Source: Centipeda flueggei ATCC 43531
GTDB lineage: Bacteria; Bacillota; Negativicutes; Selenomonadales; Selenomonadaceae
Reading direction: 5' to 3'
NCBI RefSeq assembly: GCF_000160695.1
Contig: NZ_GG694006.1
Span: 200,329-264,328 of the forward strand
Length of the DNA: 64,000 nucleotides
A program made the position numbers and the translations under genes. Numbering within the stretch: position 1 is the first letter of the stretch; the number at the start of each line of letters is the position of its first letter. Below, piece by piece: positions 1-8,274 of this stretch. A model generated the notes under the pieces. It was not told the DNA's origin, searched no databases, and saw only the letters and a list, made by a program, of their open reading frames with translations.

Positions 1-1731
1 AAGCTGGATGGCGATCATCAGATAGCCCTGATCCTCATCAGGGACAAACGTCGACGGGAGGTTGCGGTAGATGATAGCAATCAGACCGCAGACGATGAGC
101 AGGAACACGACGGCAATACGCGCCTTGCGGATGAATCTTGAGACAATACCTACATAGCCCTTGCGCGTACGGTCAAAGACACGGTTAAACCAAGCAAAGA
201 AGCGGTCGAGTACGCCCCCTGAATTGCTCTCCTTCTTTGGCTTCAGCATCATCGCACAGAGTGCGGGCGTCAGTGTCAGGGCAACGAAGGCAGAGAGTGC
301 CATCGCGATCGCAATGGTTAGAGCGAACTGCTTATAGAGCACGCCCATCATGCCGCCCAGGAATGCGACGGGGACAAAGACAGCCGCAAGGACGAAGGCA
401 ATCGCCACAACCGGCCCCTGCACCTCCGCCATGGCACGCTCCGTTGCGTCCACAGGCGAGAGTCCACTCTCCATGTGATGCTCTACGTTCTCGATAACGA
501 CAATGGCATCATCGACGACGAGGCCGATGGCAAGCACCATCGCAAAGAGCGTCAGGGTATTGATGGAAAAATCCAATAGGACGAATGTGCCGAATGTACC
601 GATGAGCGAGACCGGCACGGCGAGCAGCGGGATAATCGTTGCTCGCCAGCTCTGCAAAAAGACGAAGATGACGAGCACAACGAGCAGCAGTGCTTCGACG
701 AAAGTGTGAACCACCTCTTTGATGGAGGCATTGATGTAGTCCGTACTGTCAAAGACAGACTGCATCTTGAGTCCGGGCGGGAAACTCTTCTCTGCCTCCG
801 CGAGCACCTTGCGCACCTCGGCGAGGGTAATCATTGCATTCGCATCCGAGGTGAGCTGTATGCCGAAGCCGACAGCAGGATAGCCGTTGAACTTCGCAAC
901 GATGTTATTGTTGCGCGCTCCCGTCTCGATGCGTGCAACATCCTTCAGGCGGACAAACGAGCCGTCCTTGCCCGAGGCGATGATAACATTGCCGAACTCC
1001 TCAGGCGTTGTAAGACGTCCCTGCACCTTGCCCGTAAACTGTTTTTCCTGCCCGTTGACCGTGGGCATGCCGCCCACGGTACCGGCAGGAGCCTGTACGT
1101 TCTGCTCCTTGATCGCCGCCGTGATGTCTGCGACGGTCAGACCGAGCTCTGCAAGGCGGTCGGGATTCAGCCAGACGCGCATCGCATAGTCTGAGCCAAA
1201 GACCTGCACGTCGCCGACACCGTTGATGCGCTTTATCGCATCGAGGAAGTAGAGCGTCGCATAGTTCTTCATAAAGGTGCGGTCATACGTGCCGTCCTCG
1301 GAGTACATCGAGACAAAGTAGGCCATCTGCCCCGATGACTTACGCGTTGTGACCCCCGCAGACTGCACTGAGGAGGGCAGGCTTGCGTTGGCTCCGGCGG
1401 CATTGTTCTGCACCTTGACTGCGTCCATATCGCCGTCCGTACCGACATCAAAGGTGACAGAGAGACTGTAGCGTCCGGTATCATCGGAGGTGGAGCTCAT
1501 GTAGTCCATTCCCTGCGTACCGTTGATCTGTTCCTCGATGACCTGTGCAACCGTCTCATTGACAACGGCAGCACTCGCGCCCGTATAGGATGCCGACACC
1601 GAAACCGTTGGCGGAGAAATCTGCGGATACTGCGCAATTGGCAGCGAAAACCCGGCCAGCGTTCCGACGATAACAATGATCAGTGCGATAACAATCGCAA
1701 AGATCGGTCGGTGAATGAAAAATTTTGCCAA
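1..1731 (-). CDS. RND (HAE1-family) multidrug efflux pump, inner-membrane subunit; 3' end outside window
   Basis: Proton-driven efflux pump of the AcrB/MexB type. It works as a trimer in the inner membrane, coupled to the adaptor encoded just upstream. The protein opens with the family signature MAKFFIHRPIFAIVIAL, a first membrane helix, followed by the periplasmic porter domain. The TM4 segment GLVVDDAIVVIENVE carries the paired Asp residues of the proton relay. Reading continues without a stop to base 1, so about 577 residues of roughly 1,030 are visible. The start is a TTG, chosen because TAAGGAGG lies 7 nt upstream and because MAKFFIHRP is the usual N-terminus. It follows the adaptor gene by 12 nt, so the two form one operon. 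Substrates cannot be read from the sequence. Family assignment is secure. Confidence 0.95.
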   Translation of the reverse strand, partial: MAKFFIHRPIFAIVIALIIVIVGTLAGFSLPIAQYPQISPPTVSVSASYTGASAAVVNETVAQVIEEQINGTQGMDYMSSTSDDTGRYSLSVTFDVGTDGDMDAVKVQNNAAGANASLPSSVQSAGVTTRKSSGQMAYFVSMYSEDGTYDRTFMKNYATLYFLDAIKRINGVGDVQVFGSDYAMRVWLNPDRLAELGLTVADITAAIKEQNVQAPAGTVGGMPTVNGQEKQFTGKVQGRLTTPEEFGNVIIASGKDGSFVRLKDVARIETGARNNNIVAKFNGYPAVGFGIQLTSDANAMITLAEVRKVLAEAEKSFPPGLKMQSVFDSTDYINASIKEVVHTFVEALLLVVLVIFVFLQSWRATIIPLLAVPVSLIGTFGTFVLLDFSINTLTLFAMVLAIGLVVDDAIVVIENVEHHMESGLSPVDATERAMAEVQGPVVAIAFVLAAVFVPVAFLGGMMGVLYKQFALTIAIAMALSAFVALTLTPALCAMMLKPKKESNSGGVLDRFFAWFNRVFDRTRKGYVGIVSRFIRKARIAVVFLLIVCGLIAIIYRNLPSTFVPDEDQGYLMIAIQL

Positions 1732-1743
1732 CGGATTTCCTCC

Positions 1744-2934
1744 TTACTGCGCGGGCGTCGGTGCGCTCGCATTAAAGTCAGAGGAATCTCCCTCAAGCGT
1801 GAATCCCATATCGTCCGACGTCACCATCGTCACCGCGAGATCGCCGCCCTCCTGGAGCGTCGTGAGCCCTTCGACGACGACCGTGTCCGAGGCATCCAGA
1901 CCGTCCTTCACGACATAGTAGCTGCCGATCTTGTCCCCGAGGGTGATCGTGCGAGCTTCTGCCTTGTTGTTTGCGCCGACGACCATCACAAAGGATTTGC
2001 CGAGGAGCTGCTGCACGGCACGCTCTGGAACGAGGAGTGCATTCGGAATCGTATCGCCGATCAGCGTGACGCGCGCGAACATACCCGGCAGGAGGAGTCC
2101 GTCCGGATTGTCAAAGAGTGCCTTGACCGTCAGCGTGCCCGTCTGTGCCGTCAGTGCGCGGTCAGACGTAACGATATGCCCTGTGATCGGATACTTCGAG
2201 CCGTTCGAGAGAGTCAGCGTCACTACGACAGAGCCGATACCGCCCTGCTGTACCGCCTGCTCAACAAAATTCAGGTACTCGTTCTCTGAGAGACTAAACT
2301 TCGCATAGATGGGGTTCGACGTGCCCATGGAGACCAGCGTTGTCGAACCTGCCGACACAAAGGTGCCGACGGCAACATCATCGACGGAGAGCTGCCCCGA
2401 CATCGGTGCGTAGATCGTCGTATCGTCGAGGTTCTCCTGCGCCTGCTGCACCATTGCCTGGTGCGCCGCAACTGCAGCCTCGTAGGCATTCACCTGCGCC
2501 TGCTGGTTGCTCACGGTCTGCTCTGAGATCGCCGCGTTCGCATAGAGCTGTTGGTAACGGTCGAGATCCATACGCGCATTGGCAAGGGTAGCCTCCGCCT
2601 GCGCGAGGTTCGCCTTTGCCTGCAGAAGTGCACTCTCATACTGGCGCGAGTCGATGCGATAGAGTGCCTGTCCCGCATGCACAGGCTGCCCGCCCGTCAC
2701 GTATTTCTCGACGATATTGCCGGAGACACGCGACTGTATCTTTACCTCATCTGTACCCATGATCTGTCCGGCGTAGACGTGTGTCAGCGGCGCATCCTGC
2801 CGCAGAACATTCATCGCCTTGACGGCAGTGGGACGTGCGCCACCCTGCTTTTCCCCGCCGCAGCCTGTGAATACCACGCTGAGTGCCAATGCAGCGGCAG
2901 CAAGTGCGCCAAGTCCTTTCCTCGTCTCAAACAA
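1744..2934 (-). CDS. RND efflux periplasmic adaptor (membrane fusion) lipoprotein
   Basis: Adaptor that bridges the RND pump to an outer-membrane channel. The N-terminus MFETRKGLGALAAAALALS leads into the lipobox FTGC, so the mature protein is probably lipid-anchored in the periplasm. A lipoyl-like half-motif, a long alpha-hairpin rich in Ala/Gln (about residues 100-175), a second lipoyl half and a beta-barrel follow in the usual order. At 396 aa it is normal length for AcrA/MexA. The TTG start sits 8 nt after AGGAGG; a longer reading frame continues upstream but has no ribosome site and would bury the lipobox. No outer-membrane factor gene is seen; it could lie beyond the pump gene, outside the window. 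Confidence 0.93.
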   Translation of the reverse strand: MFETRKGLGALAAAALALSVVFTGCGGEKQGGARPTAVKAMNVLRQDAPLTHVYAGQIMGTDEVKIQSRVSGNIVEKYVTGGQPVHAGQALYRIDSRQYESALLQAKANLAQAEATLANARMDLDRYQQLYANAAISEQTVSNQQAQVNAYEAAVAAHQAMVQQAQENLDDTTIYAPMSGQLSVDDVAVGTFVSAGSTTLVSMGTSNPIYAKFSLSENEYLNFVEQAVQQGGIGSVVVTLTLSNGSKYPITGHIVTSDRALTAQTGTLTVKALFDNPDGLLLPGMFARVTLIGDTIPNALLVPERAVQQLLGKSFVMVVGANNKAEARTITLGDKIGSYYVVKDGLDASDTVVVEGLTTLQEGGDLAVTMVTSDDMGFTLEGDSSDFNASAPTPAQ

Positions 2935-3001
2935 ATCAATAACCTCCTCTTCCCATTTTCCGTAACAGGAGATAATTGTCAAAATGCTCCCATAGAAGAA
3001 G

Positions 3002-3032
3002 GGCAGGTATCCATATAGTCGGAATCCCTGCC
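3002..3032. promoter_or_regulatory. imperfect inverted repeat between efflux promoter and adaptor start
   Basis: The arms GGCAGG-TATCC and GGAATCCCTGCC face each other just downstream of the predicted transcription start of the efflux operon. The element could be a repressor operator (TetR or MarR style) or a leader hairpin. No regulator gene lies next to it. Confidence 0.35.
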
Positions 3033-3043
3033 ATAGTATGTTT

Positions 3044-3072
3044 ATCTTATCGAAATGCATGGCAAAAGTCAA
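3044..3072 (-). promoter_or_regulatory. sigma-70-type promoter of the RND efflux operon
   Basis: On the minus strand, TTGACT and TAAGAT are separated by 17 nt, in the gap between rnc and the adaptor gene. Predicted by sequence only. Confidence 0.6.
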
Positions 3073-3099
3073 GAAATGATACATGGCTTCGCCGCATTT

Positions 3100-3816
3100 T
3101 TACCTCGTCCCCAAACGTGCAAGTGCCGCTGCAGCAGCGTGCTGCTCCGCCTCTTTTTTGCTGCGTCCTATTCCTTCGCCCAGGACCTCCATCCCAATGC
3201 GAACGCGCATGGTAAACCGCTTATCATGGTCGGGACCACTCTCAGCGACCTGCTCGTAGGCAATACATTCATGCCTGTGACCTTGTACGTATTCCTGTAA
3301 CATCGTCTTGTAGTCCTGTACAGCGTGTTCCTGTCTCAGGCGCGTCACTTCTTCGGTGAACTGCCGCTGCACATAGCTATACGCCGCATCCCATCCTCGA
3401 TCGAGATAAACCGCTCCGATCACAGCCTCAAAGACATTCTCGAGGTTGTTCTGCCGCTCTGCTCCGCCGCCGAGCATCTCGCCGCGCCCCATGCGCAGAT
3501 GTGCTCCGAGGTGCAGCCGGCGCGCCAGCCGTGCGAGTGTCTCACTCTGCACGAGGCTCGCGCGCATCTTCGTCAGCTCTCCCTCCGAGCAATGTGGATA
3601 GGCAACGTAGAGATATGTACTGATGGCAAGCTCGAGGACGGCATCACCCAAGAACTCCAAACGCTCGTTATGTGTCGCACGTTCTCGCGCCTCATTAACA
3701 TAGGAGGGATGTGTCAATGCCTCTTCGAGGAGGGAGAGATCGGCAAAGTCCACGTCAAGAAAGGCCGAAAGACGCACGAGTTCCGCGCGCCTTGTTTCCG
3801 TCATGTGATGACTCAT
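3100..3816 (-). CDS. rnc: ribonuclease III
   Basis: Double-strand-specific endoribonuclease that processes ribosomal RNA precursors and some mRNAs. The catalytic signature NERLEFLGDAVLELAIS lies at about residues 50-66 and includes the metal-binding Glu and Asp. A C-terminal double-stranded RNA-binding domain ends the protein (YKTMLQEYVQG through KKEAEQHAAAAAL). At 238 aa it is full length. The start ATG overlaps the fabF stop as ATGA; a second Met four codons in is possible. B. subtilis also places rnc at the end of its fab-acp cluster, and here it is the last gene of the fatty acid block. Confidence 0.97.
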   Translation of the reverse strand: MSHHMTETRRAELVRLSAFLDVDFADLSLLEEALTHPSYVNEARERATHNERLEFLGDAVLELAISTYLYVAYPHCSEGELTKMRASLVQSETLARLARRLHLGAHLRMGRGEMLGGGAERQNNLENVFEAVIGAVYLDRGWDAAYSYVQRQFTEEVTRLRQEHAVQDYKTMLQEYVQGHRHECIAYEQVAESGPDHDKRFTMRVRIGMEVLGEGIGRSKKEAEQHAAAAALARLGTR

Positions 3817-5063
3817 AATTCCTTCGCATATTTCTTGACGACGAGGCAGGCATTGTGTCCGCCGAAGCCAAACGAGTTGGAGATCGCCGCACGCACGGTC
3901 TTAGCACGTGCCTTGTTTGGCACATAGTCCAAATCAAGCCCCTCATCCGGCGTCTCATAGTTAATCGTCGGGGGGAGCATATCGTTCTCCACAGAAAGGG
4001 CACTTGCAATCAGCTCTACGCTGCCCGCCGCACCAAGGAGATGCCCTGTCATAGACTTGATTGAGGAAACAGCGACATTCTTTGCCGCCTCACCCCAGAC
4101 TGTCTTGATTGCCTCAGTCTCGCAGAGGTCGTTCATATGGGTTGACGTACCATGTGCGTTGATGTAGTCGACCTCCTCCGGGCGCAATCCTGCATCATCG
4201 AGCGCCAGCTTCATGCACTTTGCCTGATATTCACCATGTGGTGCCGGACTCGTAATATGATAGCCGTCCGAGTTCGAGCCGTAGCCGACGAGCTCCGCAT
4301 AGATATGCGCGCCACGTTTCTCGGCGTGTTCAAGCGTCTCGAGCACAACCAGTCCTGCCCCCTCACCCATAACGAAGCCCGAACGGTTCTTGTCAAAGGG
4401 GCGCGAAGCGTGCGCAGGATCATCGTTATGATCCGTACAGAGGGCTTTCATCGCCGCAAATCCCGCGCTCGCCGCCTCGGAGATGCTTGCCTCTGTGCCG
4501 CCCGCGACCATGATGTCCGCCTCTCCGCGCTGCATAACGCGATATGCGTCACCGACACAATTCGCACCCGTAGCGCACGCCGTAACAATACAGGACACAG
4601 GACCATGGAGGCCGTAGCTGATCGCGACCTGCCCCGCTGCCATATTGGCAATCATCATGGGAATGAAAAAGGGACTGACGCGCTCCGGTCCTTTTTCAAA
4701 GAGACGTTCATAGGTGCTGTGCATCGTCTCAATGCCGCCGATACCCGCGCCGACATAGGCCCCGATACGGTCGCGGTTCTCCTTGTCGAGATCGAGCCCC
4801 GCATCCTTGAGTGCCATGCCTGCTGAAACGACGGCAAACTGCGCATAGCGATCCATGCGCTTGGCTTCCTTCTTGTCGATATAACCATCAATGGAAAAGT
4901 CCTTGACCTCGCCGGCAATCTGCGCGGCATAGCGTGTCGCGTCGAAGCGGGTAATATGACCGATGCCGTTTTTTCCTGCGAGAAGCGCATCCCAGAACGC
5001 TTTTTTGCCAATGCCGATCGGTGTGATCGGGCCGACCCCCGTAACGACAATCCTCTGTTTCAA
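3813..5063 (-). CDS. fabF: 3-oxoacyl-[ACP] synthase II
   Basis: Condensing enzyme for the elongation steps of type II fatty acid synthesis: acyl-ACP plus malonyl-ACP gives 3-oxoacyl-ACP. The catalytic triad is visible: Cys163 in VTACATGAN, His304 in NAHGTSTH and His341 in MTGHLLGAAGS, with Lys336 in SIKSM. At 416 aa it is complete. It sits 19 nt downstream of the flavoprotein gene and overlaps rnc by 4 nt. The Cys-His-His triad excludes FabH, which uses Cys-His-Asn and is encoded separately in the same block. Confidence 0.98.
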   Translation of the reverse strand: MKQRIVVTGVGPITPIGIGKKAFWDALLAGKNGIGHITRFDATRYAAQIAGEVKDFSIDGYIDKKEAKRMDRYAQFAVVSAGMALKDAGLDLDKENRDRIGAYVGAGIGGIETMHSTYERLFEKGPERVSPFFIPMMIANMAAGQVAISYGLHGPVSCIVTACATGANCVGDAYRVMQRGEADIMVAGGTEASISEAASAGFAAMKALCTDHNDDPAHASRPFDKNRSGFVMGEGAGLVVLETLEHAEKRGAHIYAELVGYGSNSDGYHITSPAPHGEYQAKCMKLALDDAGLRPEEVDYINAHGTSTHMNDLCETEAIKTVWGEAAKNVAVSSIKSMTGHLLGAAGSVELIASALSVENDMLPPTINYETPDEGLDLDYVPNKARAKTVRAAISNSFGFGGHNACLVVKKYAKEL

Positions 5064-5082
5064 ACCAACCGACTCCTTTCCG

Positions 5083-6030
5083 CTAGTCCGCTGCTGCGAG
5101 CTGCTGTTTCAGCTCCTCAAATATCTCATGAACACTCATAATCCGATCGATACGCGGCATAAACTCACCGGTAAAGACAAGCCCCGTCTCCACATCCCCC
5201 TGCTGTGCGCGTGAGAGTGCACGGATGATGCAGAAGTGGTGATCGCACTGCTTGAGGCAGTGGTCGCAGACCTTTGGCGGTACGGGTCCCGCCATAATCC
5301 GTGCGGAGAACGGGGTTCGCACAGCACGCCCAGGAAGTCCCACGGGACTATGGATGATAACTACATCTTCCTTCTTCGTCTTCAAATAGTATTCTTTCAG
5401 CGATGGTGCCGCATTGGATTCGACGCTTGCGGCAAAGCGCGAGCCGAGCTGTACGCCATCCGCGCCCATTTTATGCAAATCGGCGATATCTTGTCCCGTC
5501 AGAACGCCGCCAGCAGCAAACACAGGAATTTTTACCGCCGCACGCACATCAGAGATAATGCTGCGCACCGACTGGTCTGTACCGAGATGTCCGCCAGCCT
5601 CCTTGCCCTCGACCACGACGGCAGCTGCACCGAGTTTTTCGGAAATCTTCGCCAGTTTTGCCGAGGAGACGATCGGAACGATCGGGGTCCCCGATTCCTT
5701 GCCGTACTGGAACATATCGCGGGAGAATCCCGCACCAGCAACGACGAGATCGATGCCCTCGTCGATGGCAATTTTAACGGCATCGGCAAAGTCATTCGCC
5801 GCGACCATTTCGTTGATGCCGATAATACCATGGGGAGAAAGTGAGCGTGCAAGCCGGATCTCATAGCGAAGCTCCTTCGGCTTCATGCCGGATGCTGCGA
5901 TAAGCCCGATCCCTCCCTCGTTTGCAGCGGCAGCAGCGAGACGCGCCGTCGTAATACGAATCGCCATGCCGCCCTGAATGATGGGGATCGTAGCCACTTT
6001 CTTGCCGATCCTCACCTCGGGTAGTCTCAT
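5083..6030 (-). CDS. nitronate monooxygenase / FabK-like flavoprotein
   Basis: FMN-binding TIM-barrel protein of the 2-nitropropane dioxygenase family. It shares with FabK the start IPIIQGGMAIRITTA, the VVEGKEAGGHLG loop and the IPVFAAGGVLTGQDI phosphate-binding strand. A Cys/His-rich stretch (CDHCLKQCDHHFC) near residue 270 is unlike the real FabK in this window. The ATG at 6030 is preferred because GGAGGG stands 6 nt upstream; a longer frame from 6117 lacks a ribosome site. It lies between acpP and fabF but after a terminator, so it probably starts a separate transcript. It may detoxify nitronates or reduce another enoyl substrate; the exact role is unknown. Confidence 0.8.
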   Translation of the reverse strand: MRLPEVRIGKKVATIPIIQGGMAIRITTARLAAAAANEGGIGLIAASGMKPKELRYEIRLARSLSPHGIIGINEMVAANDFADAVKIAIDEGIDLVVAGAGFSRDMFQYGKESGTPIVPIVSSAKLAKISEKLGAAAVVVEGKEAGGHLGTDQSVRSIISDVRAAVKIPVFAAGGVLTGQDIADLHKMGADGVQLGSRFAASVESNAAPSLKEYYLKTKKEDVVIIHSPVGLPGRAVRTPFSARIMAGPVPPKVCDHCLKQCDHHFCIIRALSRAQQGDVETGLVFTGEFMPRIDRIMSVHEIFEELKQQLAAAD

Positions 6031-6200
6031 ATAAGCCCTCCAATCGGGAAAGTGCACTGCCTCCGGCAGGTCTCTCCGTAGAAGTTTTGGCTCCCCCCTC
6101 CACCCATTGTTCTTCACTGTTCCGCCGGATGGAAGTCGGATCTATTCATGCAGGGAACACAGAAGCCCTGGTTTTATGCAAAGTGAATTGAGCCTTTTGA

Positions 6201-6235
6201 GAAAAATCCCGTGCGCCTCAGCTGTCACGGGATTT
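6201..6235 (-). terminator. rho-independent terminator after acpP
   Basis: On the minus strand, AAATCCCGTG pairs with CACGGGATTT around a 12-nt loop, and the stem runs into a U-tract. It would end the fapR-to-acpP transcript, making the flavoprotein-fabF-rnc genes a separate unit or a read-through product. Confidence 0.75.
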
Positions 6236-6282
6236 CCCAAAAAGACCGATATGGTACAGAACCGCAATACGGCCGCTGTCCA

Positions 6283-6513
6283 TTACTTGTTCTGGTCGAT
6301 GTAATTGACGACATCCTGAACTGTCTTGATCTTTTCAGCAGCCTCGTCAGGGATCTCTACGTTAAATTCTTCCTCAAAAGCCATGATGAGCTCAACGATG
6401 TCGAGTGAATCAGCACCAAGATCGTCAATAAACGTCGACTCCAAGGTGACCTCATCAGCCTCCGAGCCAAGCTGCTCTACGACAATGTCGCGAACCTTGT
6501 CAAACGTTGCCAT
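6283..6513 (-). CDS. acpP: acyl carrier protein
   Basis: Carries growing acyl chains on a phosphopantetheine arm for the Fab enzymes, PlsX and other acyl transferases. It has 76 residues, is strongly acidic, and carries the attachment motif GADSLD with the modified Ser at position 36. It follows fabG by 36 nt and precedes a hairpin terminator, so it is the last gene of the FapR-controlled run. An AGGAGGTG ribosome site precedes the ATG. Length, charge and motif leave no realistic alternative. Confidence 0.98.
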   Translation of the reverse strand: MATFDKVRDIVVEQLGSEADEVTLESTFIDDLGADSLDIVELIMAFEEEFNVEIPDEAAEKIKTVQDVVNYIDQNK

Positions 6514-6549
6514 GTGTTTTCACCTCCTTTAAATAGAATATTTTATATG

Positions 6550-7293
6550 CTACATCACCATGCCGCCATCTACGTTGAGTACCTGGCCGGTAATATACGA
6601 TGCCGCATCGCTTACAAGAAAGAGAACGGCATCGGCAACATGCTCTGGTTTGCCAAGCGCACCGAGAGGAACTTCCTCAATGAGCTTCTCACGTATGCTG
6701 TCCTTCAGGACAGCCGTCATATCAGTATCGATGAAGCCCGGTGCAACAACGTTGACCGTCACATTCCGTGAAGCAAACTCCTTCGCCGCCGCCTTCGAAA
6801 AACCGATAACGCCTGCCTTAGCAGCAGCGTAGTTCGTTTGACCGACGTTTCCGATCTCACCGACAACGGAGGAAAGATTCACGATACGCCCGCTACGTTG
6901 CTTTGTCATGAACTTTGCAGCAGCCTTGGTGCAGGCGTATATGCCTTTAAGGTTCGTGTTGATGACCGCATCAAAGTCCTCGTCCTTCATACGAAGGAGA
7001 AGTGTATCACGCGTAATGCCCGCATTGTTGACGAGGATGTCCAAGCCGCCGAGTTCCTCATGCACATGTGCAACCATCTCGGTTGCAGCCGCACTGTCGG
7101 AGACATCGGTTTGGACGATCATCGCTGTGCCGCCGTGCTGCTCGATGATCGCCTTGACCTCCTCGGCAGCAGTCTGATTGCCTGCATAGTTGACGGCGAC
7201 TTTCGCTCCCTCTTCGGCTAGACGAAGTGCGATGGCACGTCCGATCCCGCGGGATCCGCCCGTGACAAGAGCAATTTTCCCATCAAGAAGCAT
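6550..7293 (-). CDS. fabG: 3-oxoacyl-[ACP] reductase
   Basis: NADPH-dependent short-chain dehydrogenase that performs the first reduction of each fatty acid elongation cycle. The cofactor motif TGGSRGIG is at residues 11-18, NNAG at 89-92, and the catalytic Ser142, Tyr155 and Lys159 fall in NLSSVV and QTNYAAAKAG. The C-terminus SYITGQVLNVDGGMVM is typical. At 247 aa it is complete, with GAAGGAGGG just before the ATG. Its place between fabD and acpP supports FabG rather than another short-chain dehydrogenase. Confidence 0.98.
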   Translation of the reverse strand: MLLDGKIALVTGGSRGIGRAIALRLAEEGAKVAVNYAGNQTAAEEVKAIIEQHGGTAMIVQTDVSDSAAATEMVAHVHEELGGLDILVNNAGITRDTLLLRMKDEDFDAVINTNLKGIYACTKAAAKFMTKQRSGRIVNLSSVVGEIGNVGQTNYAAAKAGVIGFSKAAAKEFASRNVTVNVVAPGFIDTDMTAVLKDSIREKLIEEVPLGALGKPEHVADAVLFLVSDAASYITGQVLNVDGGMVM

Positions 7294-7327
7294 GAAAGCC
7301 CTCCTTCATAACGAATTTATTTAATCA

Positions 7328-8263
7328 TTACTTGTTAAGTGTGTCAAGTGTTTTTTGCAGAGATGCATCATCCTCGACATTCAGGCTCGTCAGAGTCTTG
7401 TCAATGCGCTTGTTAAACCCCGCAAGCGTCTTACCTGGGCCACACTCGATGTATATGTCTGCACCAAAGTCACGCATCGCAGAAACACACGCAATCCAAC
7501 GTACGGGATGATCCGCCTGTGCGACAAGATTCGCCTTGATCTCCGCCGCCGTCTGCTGCAGTCCGCCCGTATAATTCGAGACGACGGGGAACGCCGCGTC
7601 ATGGAGAGCTACCTTGTCGAGCTCTGCAGCGAGTTTCTTGGCTGCTGGAGCCATGAGCGTCGAGTGGAACGGTGCAGAGACGGGGAGAATGACCGCCTTC
7701 TTTGCCCCCTTTTCTTTGAGCAGTTCCACCGCTGTGGAAACGCCCTTCTCTGCCCCTGCGATGACCGTCTGTCCCGGGCAGTTAAAGTTGACCGCCTGTA
7801 CCGCCCCCTGTGCACTTGCCGCAGCACAGGCATCAATGATTGTCGCATCATCCAGACCAATGATTGCCGCCATCGCTCCCTCGCCCACGGGCACAGCCTC
7901 CTGCATATAGGCACCGCGCTTATGCACGAGCACGACGGCGTCACGGAAGGAAAGTGCCCCCGCAAGAACGAGCGCCGCATACTCGCCGAGGCTGTGTCCG
8001 CCGGCGATTGCAGGGGCAACACCGCGTGCCTGCAGCAACTGTGCCGCAATCACAGAGACAGTAAGGATAGCAGGCTGAGTATTCTCCGTCAGCTGAAGCT
8101 GATCTGCAGGTCCCTCAAAGCAGAGTTTGCTGATGGAGTAGCCGAGTGCATCATCTGCCTCGGCAAAACGATCCTTCGCAAGGTCATAGGCATCATAGAA
8201 ATCTCTGCCCATGCCGACAATTTGTGCGCCCTGTCCCGGGAACAAAAATGCAAGTTTTCCCAT
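7328..8263 (-). CDS. fabD: malonyl-CoA:ACP transacylase
   Basis: Loads malonate from CoA onto ACP, supplying the extender unit to FabH and FabF. The N-terminal LFPGQGAQ and the nucleophile elbow GHSLGE (Ser91) are present, and a conserved His lies in VSAPFHSTLM near residue 200. At 311 aa it is full length. It lies 11 nt downstream of fabK and 34 nt upstream of fabG. The substrate, malonyl-CoA, is also the ligand of FapR, which is encoded at the head of the same operon. Confidence 0.97.
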   Translation of the reverse strand: MGKLAFLFPGQGAQIVGMGRDFYDAYDLAKDRFAEADDALGYSISKLCFEGPADQLQLTENTQPAILTVSVIAAQLLQARGVAPAIAGGHSLGEYAALVLAGALSFRDAVVLVHKRGAYMQEAVPVGEGAMAAIIGLDDATIIDACAAASAQGAVQAVNFNCPGQTVIAGAEKGVSTAVELLKEKGAKKAVILPVSAPFHSTLMAPAAKKLAAELDKVALHDAAFPVVSNYTGGLQQTAAEIKANLVAQADHPVRWIACVSAMRDFGADIYIECGPGKTLAGFNKRIDKTLTSLNVEDDASLQKTLDTLNK

Positions 8264-8274
8264 TGTGGTACTCC

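Noticed and set aside
2935-3084. Longer N-terminus for the efflux adaptor
   Set aside because: The extra 50 residues would place the lipoprotein signal inside the protein and cross the predicted promoter; the TTG at 2934 has a proper ribosome site.
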